This document shows, in pieces, positions 1-5,134 of a stretch of 5,134 nt of DNA (the first letter of the stretch is position 1; each line of letters starts with the position of its first letter). The translations under genes were made by a program, and so were the position numbers. The stretch covers positions 1-5,134 of the forward strand of contig JAIYBS010000214.1 of the NCBI GenBank assembly GCA_027488415.1, read 5' to 3'. The notes below the pieces were generated by a model. The model was not told where the DNA came from. It was given only the letters and a program-made list of their open reading frames with translations, and made no database searches. Source of the stretch: Planctomycetaceae bacterium. GTDB lineage: Bacteria; Planctomycetota; Phycisphaerae; Phycisphaerales; SM1A02.

Positions 1-712
1 AGAGCATCGACGTGCCGTCGACGCCGGGCACGTCGCGCGACGCGGCGTACTCACCCACCGCGCCGGCGACGAACGTCGCGAGCCGGGCGCGCCCGGCGAC
101 CTCGCCGGGCCTCCATGCCTCGCGCATGCCGGCATCCCACGGGATCGACGGCCGGAGCGCGAGCGAGTCGATGTCGGCGCCGTGCGGCCACGCCGCGGGC
201 GCCGGAATGCGCGACGGAGCGGATTGCGGTCGCGCGGGAGCCTGCGATGCGAGGCAGGCGCGCCAGAACGGCGTGAAGACCTTGTAGGGCGTGCCGCTTC
301 CCGAGCGGATCGCGAAGGGGTCGAAGAGAAGCGTGGAGCCGAGTCGCTCCAGGCGGATGCCCTCGCGCTCGAGCGCGTCCGCCACGCGCTCCTCGTCGCG
401 CATCGCGGCCGGTTCGTACCGGCGCGAGCAGAGCACCGAGGCCGCGCCGACCGACTTCGCCACGGAGGCAAGCTCGACCGCCGGATCGCCGACCCGGATC
501 ACGAGCCGCGACCCGCGGGCGCGAAGCTCCCCGTCGAGCGCGCGGAGCGACCCGTCGAGCCACCAGCGCTGCGCGCCGCCCATCGGCCACGCGCCCTCGC
601 CCTGCGAATGCCACACGAAGACCGGCACCACGGGCCCTCGCGCGCAGGCGGCAAGCAGCGCGTCATGATCGCTGACGCGCAGGTCCTGGCGGTACCACAG
701 GACGGAGGTCAC
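1..712 (-). CDS. phrB: Class I deoxyribodipyrimidine photolyase (CPD photolyase), C-terminus cut by window edge
   Basis: Light-driven flavoenzyme predicted to split cyclobutane pyrimidine dimers in DNA. The 237 visible residues are an open frame from a GTG at 712-710. Residues 1-130 form the Rossmann-like antenna domain: it opens VLWYRQDLRVSDHDAL, a hallmark family start, followed by VPVFVW (30-34) and a WWLDGSL segment (50-56). GTPYKVFTPFWRA (140-152) is the characteristic inter-domain motif. The helical FAD domain starts near residue 200, and RDVPGVDGTSML (226-237) is the beginning of the FAD-binding loop. Family members run about 450-500 residues, so roughly half is missing to the left, including the catalytic tryptophans; the break is the window edge, not a mutation. 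The GTG start is supported by a GGGAG ribosome site and by the GTGA overlap with the preceding epimerase gene. Near residues 98-106 the sequence YEPAAMRD replaces the YEVNERARD of E. coli PhrB, so the methenyltetrahydrofolate antenna contacts look absent. A class I cryptochrome cannot be excluded without the C-terminal half. Confidence 0.93.
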   Translation of the reverse strand, partial: MTSVLWYRQDLRVSDHDALLAACARGPVVPVFVWHSQGEGAWPMGGAQRWWLDGSLRALDGELRARGSRLVIRVGDPAVELASVAKSVGAASVLCSRRYEPAAMRDEERVADALEREGIRLERLGSTLLFDPFAIRSGSGTPYKVFTPFWRACLASQAPARPQSAPSRIPAPAAWPHGADIDSLALRPSIPWDAGMREAWRPGEVAGRARLATFVAGAVGEYAASRDVPGVDGTSML

Positions 713-2085
713 GCGAATCTCCCGGTCTCGAACCGGAACGCCGCCTCGAGGTCGGGGAGCGCCCAGCGGAACCCGAGCTGCCGGAGCCGCGCGGGCCGGA
801 CGTACGCACCCTCGAGGAGGAGCCGCTCGCCCATCTCGCCGAACATGGCGCGCACCGCGGGCGCCGGGAGCGGCGCCACGGCGGGACGCCCGATCGCGCG
901 GCCGAGCGTGCGGCCAAACTCGCGGTTCGAGCACGGCTCGGGCGCGACCGCGTTCACCGGCCCGTGCACGTCCGCGCTCATCACGAAGCGGAGCGCGCCG
1001 AGCAGGTCGTCGAGGTCGATCCAGCTCATGCCCTGCTTGCCGCTCCCGACGGCACCGCCGAGCCCCATCCGGAACGGCGGCAGCAGCTTCGCGAGCGCCC
1101 CGCCGCGCGCGCTGAGCACGACGCCGATGCGGAGGTTGACGACCCGGATTCCCGCATTGCGCGCGGCGTCGGTCGCGCGCTCCCACGCCTCGCACGTCTC
1201 GGCGAGGAATCCCTCACCGATCGCGCTGTCCTCGTCCACGCGCTGCGGCGCGGGCCGGTCGCCGTACCAGCCGATCGCGCTCGCACACACGAGCACGCGG
1301 GGCTTGCGCTCGAGCGAGGCGAGCGTCCGCGCGAGCGACGCGGTCGGACCGACGCGGCTTGCGACGATCTCGCGCTTTCGCTCCTCGGACCACCGCACGT
1401 CGGCGATGCCCGCGCCCGCGAGATGCACGACGGCGTCGAGACCCTCGAGCGCACGCGCATCGAACGACGACGACCTCGTGTCCCAGGCGACGTCGCCGCG
1501 TGCGGCGTCGGCCTTGCCCCGCACGATCCGTCGGACGTCGTGCCCGCCGGTCGAGAGGAACGGCACGAGCGAGCCGCCGACGAGGCCGTTCGTCCCGCTC
1601 ACCGCGACGCGGAGCCGCTCGCCGGGGAACGCGGCGTGGTGCTGCAGGTCGTGGCGCGTGCGCTGGTGGCGCCAGGCAAACATGCGCTCGAGGTCCGCGG
1701 CGACCGTGCGGCCGCCGAGCGCGCGCCCGAGCAAGCCGCCCGGAAGCTCGTACTGCACGCGGTCCTCGAGCATGCTCGCGCGATCGCCCTCGGGGAGGAA
1801 CGAGTGCCGGTGAACCCACGACCGGAACGGGCCGCGCTCCTGCGTGTCGGAGAACCCGCGGCCGGGATGCACGTCGTGATGACGCGCGACCCATTCGATG
1901 CCGATGCCGAACTTCCGCATGCGGAAGCGGGCCACCGCGCCGTCGGCCATCGCGCCCGGGCGCTCGAGCACCTCGACGTCCTCCCACGGCGGCAGGAGGC
2001 GATCGATCGCGCCGGAACGGAAATGCCAGTCCGCGAGTTCGCGGGCGGTGGTCGGCATGGAGCTTGAGCGGATGAAGACGGCCAT
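709..2085 (-). CDS. TIGR01777-family SDR epimerase with N-terminal SRPBCC domain
   Basis: A 458-residue cytosolic protein of the YfcH/SDR39U1 group, annotated in genomes as a nucleoside-diphosphate-sugar epimerase or cell-division inhibitor SulA-like; no substrate is firmly established. Residues 1-150 look like an SRPBCC (START-like) ligand-binding domain (ADWHFRSGAIDRLLPPWE, 18-35). The Rossmann NAD(P) domain follows: GTNGLVGG at 164-171 is the dinucleotide motif, then VVHLAGAGIADVRW (219-232), SAIGWYGD (269-276), EGFLAETCEAWE (291-302), GMSWIDLDD (352-360) and GPVNAVAPEP (375-384), all signatures of this family. The C-terminus (about 412-458, GEMGERLLLEGAYVRP) matches DUF1731. The classical SDR YxxxK pair is not evident at Tyr274, so catalysis may be atypical. 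The ATG at 2085 is preferred over Met10 because residues 3-9 fit the first strand of SRPBCC-fused relatives. It starts 9 bases after the upstream photolyase stop without a clear Shine-Dalgarno, implying re-initiation, and overlaps the next photolyase by 4 bases. Confidence 0.93.
   Translation of the reverse strand: MAVFIRSSSMPTTARELADWHFRSGAIDRLLPPWEDVEVLERPGAMADGAVARFRMRKFGIGIEWVARHHDVHPGRGFSDTQERGPFRSWVHRHSFLPEGDRASMLEDRVQYELPGGLLGRALGGRTVAADLERMFAWRHQRTRHDLQHHAAFPGERLRVAVSGTNGLVGGSLVPFLSTGGHDVRRIVRGKADAARGDVAWDTRSSSFDARALEGLDAVVHLAGAGIADVRWSEERKREIVASRVGPTASLARTLASLERKPRVLVCASAIGWYGDRPAPQRVDEDSAIGEGFLAETCEAWERATDAARNAGIRVVNLRIGVVLSARGGALAKLLPPFRMGLGGAVGSGKQGMSWIDLDDLLGALRFVMSADVHGPVNAVAPEPCSNREFGRTLGRAIGRPAVAPLPAPAVRAMFGEMGERLLLEGAYVRPARLRQLGFRWALPDLEAAFRFETGRFA
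719..723 (-). promoter_or_regulatory. Ribosome binding site for the photolyase GTG start
   Basis: GGGAG lies six bases before the GTG at 712-710, inside the last codons of the upstream epimerase gene. It supports the GTG as the real start and suggests that translation of the photolyase is coupled to the epimerase. Confidence 0.6.
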
Positions 2086-2094
2086 GATGCTTGT

Positions 2095-3795
2095 CTACCC
2101 GGCAACGCGCGGCTGCGCGGCGGACACCGCCGCGGAGACCGAATCAGGAGTGACTTTCCCCCCGCGCACGAGCACGTCGCGCACGTGGACGAACGCAGCC
2201 TCGTCCCTGCCCCGGTCGAGGTCGCTGCGGCGACGCAGCGAACCGAGGACGAGCTTCATGCGCGGATTCGAGCGCAGCGTCGGCTCGTGGCGCGCCAGGA
2301 ACGCCCAGTAGAGCCGCGTGATCGGGCAGGTCGAGTCAGGCGAGAACCGGCACGCCGAGCACGAATCCCCCATCTTGTCGATGTAGGCGGCGCCGGACAC
2401 GTACGGCTTGGTCGTCATCACCGGGCCCGCGGCGAAGGTCGCCATGCCGAGCACGTTCGGCTCCACGACCCAGTCCCACGCGTCCATGTACGCCACCCAG
2501 AACCAGTCGGTGAGCTCGCGCGAATCAACGTCGAGCAGCGTCGCGAGGTTGCCGAGCACCATGAGCCGCGTGATGTGGTGGCTCCACGCCTCGTCCCACA
2601 CGCCCTCGACCACGTGGTCGAGGCAGCGCAGGCCGGACTCGGTTCCCCAGTAGGCGGGCGGGAGCGGCGTGCGGGCGGAGCCCAGGTGCTCCGGCGCGGC
2701 GCCGCCGTCGATGCCGGCGGGAGCCGGCGCGGACCGCTCCCACGCACTTCCCTTGGCGCGCGCCCAGCCGGCATCGCCGGGCTCGCGCCGTGTCGGCTGC
2801 GGACGACCGCCGGCGACTCTGAATCCGTCGGTCGCGTTGTGCACGTGGCGGACGAACTCGCGCCAGCCGATCACCTGCCGCACGAAGCCCTCGACGCTCT
2901 GCAGCGGTGCACCCGAGGCGACGGCATCGTCGACGAGACGCCGAGGACCGATGCGGCCAAGGTTCAGCACCGGCGAGATGCGCGTGTGGAACACGCCTCG
3001 GCTCCGCTCGCTCATGGCGTCCTCGAACGGACCGAACCACTCGAGGCAGTGCCGCAGGCCCCACGCCCACAGTTCCTCGGCATCCGACTGGGTCGCGGGA
3101 AGCGCCTCGACGTCGAGCCGTCCCGGGTGACGCGCGTACCGGGCGAGCACCTCGCGCTCCACCTCGTCGCGGAGCGCCGTCCGGGCGAAGCGCGGAGGCT
3201 CCGGGGCCGCCGGGATGCCGTCCCATCGCTCGCGGTTCTCGGTGTCGAAGCTGATCTTCCCGCCGACCGGCGCACCGGCCTTCATCAGGATTCCCGTACG
3301 GGCTCGGACCGCGCGGTAGAAGGCGTCCATCCGCCAGCCGCCGCTTCCGGCAGCCGCGCGGAAGTCCTCCGTGGTGGTCAGCCAGTGCGGGTTCGGAGCG
3401 ATTCGCGCCAGGCCACCGTCGACGAGCGGGCGAAGCTCCGCCCGCACCTCACGCTCGGCGGGTTCGTTCACGGAGAGCGGCCCGAGCTCGCCGGCGACCT
3501 CACGCAGCGCGTCGACCATCGAGCCATCGGTCCGCACGTGGCGGACCGCGATGCCGGCGTCCGCGACCTCCGCCGCGAAGGCACGCATGTTGAGGAGGAT
3601 GAGCGCGATCCGCTGCCGGTGGTACGGGCGGCGTCCGAGCCACTCGCCGCTCTCGACGAGCACGATCCCGGGCGCCGGGACGCCGCGGCTTGCCGCCGAC
3701 CGGGCGGCGTCGCGCCACCGAGGCGCGTCGAGCTGGTCCGGCAGGACCGCCCACCAGTGCCGACTTCCGGCCGGGGACGATGGGCTTCGCTTCAC
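2095..3795 (-). CDS. Iron-sulfur bacterial cryptochrome/photolyase (DPRP family), probable (6-4) photolyase
   Basis: A 566-residue flavoprotein predicted to repair (6-4) photoproducts using FAD and a [4Fe-4S] cluster; homologues are Agrobacterium PhrB and Rhodobacter CryB. Visible signatures: WWAVLPDQL near the start, RRPYHRQRIALILLNMRAFA (55-74), GGKISFDTENR (178-188), FHTRISPVLNLG (269-280), EGFVRQVIGWREFVR (302-316), HHITRLMVLGN (406-416), VEPNVLGMATFAAG (444-457) and TKPY (462-465). Four cysteines, 391, 479, 482 and 490, match the cluster ligands; the first three sit exactly 41 positions beyond those I recall for Agrobacterium PhrB (350, 438, 441). The HHxxR motif of prokaryotic (6-4) enzymes is H406-H407-I-T-R410, and Trp383 and Trp431 fall where electron-transfer tryptophans are reported. 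The protein is longer than the usual ~510 residues because of extra sequence at about 321-376. Start: GTG at 3795-3793 gives the shortest sensible N-terminus; an in-frame ATG at 3858 is the alternative. It heads the three-gene minus-strand operon. Photosensory rather than repair function remains possible, as for CryB. Confidence 0.93.
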   Translation of the reverse strand: MKRSPSSPAGSRHWWAVLPDQLDAPRWRDAARSAASRGVPAPGIVLVESGEWLGRRPYHRQRIALILLNMRAFAAEVADAGIAVRHVRTDGSMVDALREVAGELGPLSVNEPAEREVRAELRPLVDGGLARIAPNPHWLTTTEDFRAAAGSGGWRMDAFYRAVRARTGILMKAGAPVGGKISFDTENRERWDGIPAAPEPPRFARTALRDEVEREVLARYARHPGRLDVEALPATQSDAEELWAWGLRHCLEWFGPFEDAMSERSRGVFHTRISPVLNLGRIGPRRLVDDAVASGAPLQSVEGFVRQVIGWREFVRHVHNATDGFRVAGGRPQPTRREPGDAGWARAKGSAWERSAPAPAGIDGGAAPEHLGSARTPLPPAYWGTESGLRCLDHVVEGVWDEAWSHHITRLMVLGNLATLLDVDSRELTDWFWVAYMDAWDWVVEPNVLGMATFAAGPVMTTKPYVSGAAYIDKMGDSCSACRFSPDSTCPITRLYWAFLARHEPTLRSNPRMKLVLGSLRRRSDLDRGRDEAAFVHVRDVLVRGGKVTPDSVSAAVSAAQPRVAG

Positions 3796-3879
3796 TGGCG
3801 GTGATTCGCACCCCGGGAACCTCCGGATTCGATGCCGCGAATGCCGAAGGACTACCATCGACTTCGGAAGGACCACCAG
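3796..3879. promoter_or_regulatory. Divergent intergenic region with presumed promoters for both operons
   Basis: This 84-base gap is the only non-coding stretch able to hold promoters for both the photolyase operon (leftward) and the membrane redox gene (rightward). On the plus strand TACCAT at 3853-3858 is a four-of-six match to a -10 box, but no convincing -35 precedes it. On the minus strand GGAGG lies at 3824-3820, 24 bases before the chosen GTG. GATTCG occurs twice (3803-3808, 3826-3831), and ATTCG/CGAAT form a short inverted pair around a six-base spacer (3827-3842). These repeats are near chance level; no known light-responsive (LitR/CarH) operator was recognised. The promoter role is inferred from position. 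Confidence 0.4.
3866..3872 (+). promoter_or_regulatory. Ribosome binding site deciding the start of the MauE-like gene
   Basis: GGAAGGA ends seven bases before the ATG at 3880. This favours 3880 over the in-frame ATG at 3832, which would add 16 charged residues ahead of the first membrane helix and has no comparable site. The downstream gene uses a very similar GGAAGG. Confidence 0.7.
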
Positions 3880-4989
3880 ATGAAGCCAGCAAGCACCCCG
3901 GCCTCGCCGTCCGCCCGCCCCGGAACCCTCGTGGGCACCCTCCTCTGTCGCCTCGTGGTGCCCGGCTGGGTCGTCGCAGGTGCCGGCTTCAAGCTCTGGG
4001 AGCGCAACCCCCAGCTGCTGCCGAAGCCCGTCACCGACGTCACCGACTTCATTTTCGTGAAGACGCTCGGGATCCCCCGCGAGAGCTACCTCGACCCTGC
4101 GATGCGCGGGATGGTGGCGATCGAGATCGCCGCCGCGATGCTGATGTTCGCCGGCCCCATCCAGGCATCGCGCGCGATCGGCGTGGGCCTGCTCGGACTC
4201 TTCTGCACGATCCTCGGCGTGCTGATCGCCTCCGGTGCCGCGAGCTGCGGCTGCTTCGGTGCGAGCGGACCGTCGCCCACCGCGATGCTCGCGATCGACG
4301 CCGCGCTTCTCGTCGGCCTCCTCGTCTTCCGTCCGCGCGGACAGCGCACGAGCCTCGCCGACGGCCTGCGACGGACCGCGATCCTCCTGCCCGTGCCGCT
4401 GCTCGTGGCCGTGGGCATCGCGTTCGGCGTCCCGAAGAAGGCCGGCATCTCGCTTGCGCCGCCGGAACCCGCGACCACGGAGCCAGCCACCGCGACCAAC
4501 ACGAACACGACGAAGCCGACCGACGCAACGTCGGCTCCGGCGGGCCCGACCGCGAAGGCGAACGCCTGGCCCGCGCCGCCCGCGACCGCGAAGCCCTGGT
4601 ACGCGCCGGAGTTCGACACCTGGAAGGGACAGCGGCTCGACGCGCAGGAGGTGATGCTCCTCATCCCGCGGCCGCTTCCCGCGAACCTCAACGAGGGCCG
4701 GCACCACATCGTCCTCATGCGCGAGGACTGCGACCATTGCCACGAGCTCCTCACCAAGTACTTCAGCGGGAAGCTCGAGACGCCGACGCTGACCCTGGCC
4801 GTGCCCGACGCGACCGGCGAGCTCCTCGAGAACCCCTGCGTCGAGTGCGGCAAGTCGACCTTCCCGAAGGGGATCACCTACGTCTTCAGCACCCCGGTGC
4901 TGCTCACGGTCCAGGACGGCGTGGTCGTCGGCGTCTGCACCAACAGCGAGGACGCCGACCTCGTCCGCGCCGCGCTGAACGCGAAGTGA
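3880..4989 (+). CDS. MauE/DoxX-like membrane protein fused to a periplasmic thioredoxin-like domain
   Basis: A 369-residue inner-membrane protein, probably moving thiol/disulfide electrons in the envelope. Five hydrophobic segments are visible at about 17-38, 76-92, 98-119, 134-150 and 167-184. SCGCFG (122-127, Cys123 and Cys125) just before the fourth segment is the hallmark of the MauE family. A Pro/Ala/Thr/Asn-rich linker (about 190-240) leads to a soluble region (about 245-369). With an odd helix number and N-terminus inside, that region would lie in the periplasm. It contains strand-like HHIVLM, then CDHC (284-287) in a thioredoxin-type active-site position, a second pair CVEC (320-323), and STPVLLTVQDGVVVG (337-351), whose Thr-Pro resembles the thioredoxin cis-proline loop. 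MauE is known to act with the thioredoxin-like MauD in maturing disulfide-rich methylamine dehydrogenase; here both roles may sit in one chain, which is inference. No mau genes are nearby. Start 3880 is set by the GGAAGGA site. It probably forms an operon with the gene 28 bases downstream. The substrate is unknown. Confidence 0.8.
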   Translation: MKPASTPASPSARPGTLVGTLLCRLVVPGWVVAGAGFKLWERNPQLLPKPVTDVTDFIFVKTLGIPRESYLDPAMRGMVAIEIAAAMLMFAGPIQASRAIGVGLLGLFCTILGVLIASGAASCGCFGASGPSPTAMLAIDAALLVGLLVFRPRGQRTSLADGLRRTAILLPVPLLVAVGIAFGVPKKAGISLAPPEPATTEPATATNTNTTKPTDATSAPAGPTAKANAWPAPPATAKPWYAPEFDTWKGQRLDAQEVMLLIPRPLPANLNEGRHHIVLMREDCDHCHELLTKYFSGKLETPTLTLAVPDATGELLENPCVECGKSTFPKGITYVFSTPVLLTVQDGVVVGVCTNSEDADLVRAALNAK

Positions 4990-5001
4990 CCGCACGGCAA
5001 C

Positions 5002-5007
5002 GGAAGG
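5002..5007 (+). promoter_or_regulatory. Ribosome binding site of the truncated downstream gene
   Basis: GGAAGG lies ten bases before the ATG at 5018 in the 28-base gap after the MauE-like gene. It supports both that start and co-transcription of the two genes. Confidence 0.5.
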
Positions 5008-5017
5008 TACACCCCAC

Positions 5018-5134
5018 ATGCACGGATTCGTCACCCGCGTCGGCGTCCCGGTCGTCCTCCTCGCCTGCGTCGCGATCGAGTGGTCGCAGGGCGGCAACTC
5101 GCTCCCGACGTGGACGGCGAACCTCGCCACAAAG
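5018..5134 (+). CDS. N-terminus of an unidentified probably exported protein (truncated at window edge)
   Basis: Only the first 39 residues are present, and the frame is open to the last base. The start MHGFVTRVGVPVVLLACVAIEW has one Arg followed by a hydrophobic stretch (8-20), consistent with a signal peptide or membrane anchor. LLAC at 14-17 could be a loose lipobox with Cys17 as the acylated residue, but Leu at the -2 position is not the commonest choice, so a lipoprotein call is only possible. What follows (SQGGNSLPTW) is polar, as expected for the outside of the membrane. The gene lies 28 bases behind the MauE-like gene on the same strand, so its product may be a partner or client of that redox protein. 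The family is not recognisable from this fragment. Confidence 0.6.
   Translation, partial: MHGFVTRVGVPVVLLACVAIEWSQGGNSLPTWTANLATK

Noticed and set aside
51..614. Minus-strand 187-codon frame within the class I photolyase
   Set aside because: It is a shifted frame of the photolyase, which reads through the same bases from a GTG start; the shifted translation is Arg/Ala-rich noise.
182..1813. Plus-strand open frame of 543 codons opposite the class I photolyase and epimerase
   Set aside because: The translation is Arg/Ser/Ala/Pro-rich with no recognisable motif, and both minus-strand genes beneath it carry full family signatures.
2185..3804. Plus-strand open frame of 539 codons opposite the (6-4)-type photolyase
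   Set aside because: Composition is typical of a mirror frame (Arg, His, Val, Ala) with no domain signature; the minus-strand gene has many conserved motifs.
3827..3842. Short inverted pair ATTCG/CGAAT and repeated GATTCG as an operator
   Set aside because: Five- and six-base matches in an 84-base region are expected by chance and match no known regulator site; mentioned only within the intergenic entry.
4990..5017. Possible terminator between the two plus-strand genes
   Set aside because: The 28-base gap has no GC-rich hairpin followed by a T run; the spacing and ribosome site point to co-transcription.
3859..5130. Long minus-strand open frame running antisense to the MauE-like gene and continuing into the (6-4)-type photolyase
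   Set aside because: The upstream part is low-complexity Arg/Gly/Glu/His-rich translation opposite a well-supported gene with its own ribosome site. It is a by-product of few stop codons in GC-rich DNA, not a fusion.

Overview
The window is very GC-rich DNA (roughly 70% by eye, not computed) that is almost entirely coding, with strong G/C preference at third codon positions. It looks like a free-living, high-GC Gram-negative bacterium. Planctomycetota (Phycisphaerae-like) is my best guess, from the long SRPBCC-fused TIGR01777 epimerase and the MauE-type membrane protein carrying a periplasmic domain. There is no rRNA or marker gene to confirm this.

Left and centre (positions 1-3795, minus strand): three tightly packed genes, read right to left. 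First is an iron-sulfur bacterial cryptochrome/photolyase of the DPRP family (2095-3795), whose residues fit the prokaryotic (6-4) photolyases. After 9 bases comes a TIGR01777-type SDR epimerase with an N-terminal SRPBCC domain (709-2085). Its stop overlaps by 4 bases (GTGA) the GTG start of a class I photolyase (1-712), which the left window edge truncates. This appears to be a light-dependent UV-repair operon whose two photolyases probably handle different lesions, (6-4) photoproducts and cyclobutane dimers. The epimerase between them has no established biochemical role.

Right (3880-5134, plus strand): across an 84-base divergent gap lies a 369-residue protein (3880-4989). It has five predicted membrane helices, the CGCFG motif of MauE/DoxX-like redox proteins, a Pro/Thr/Ala-rich linker, and a C-terminal thioredoxin-like region with CDHC and CVEC pairs. 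Twenty-eight bases downstream begins a second, probably exported protein (5018 to the edge), cut after 39 residues. These two probably form an operon for thiol/disulfide chemistry in the cell envelope, with no evident functional link to the photorepair genes.

I saw no mobile elements, CRISPR arrays, tRNA or rRNA genes, or convincing terminators. I found no wholly new system. The points most worth a second look are the dual-photolyase operon, the unusual features of the (6-4)-type photolyase (extra central segment, shortened cluster loop), and the one-chain MauE plus thioredoxin-like architecture.
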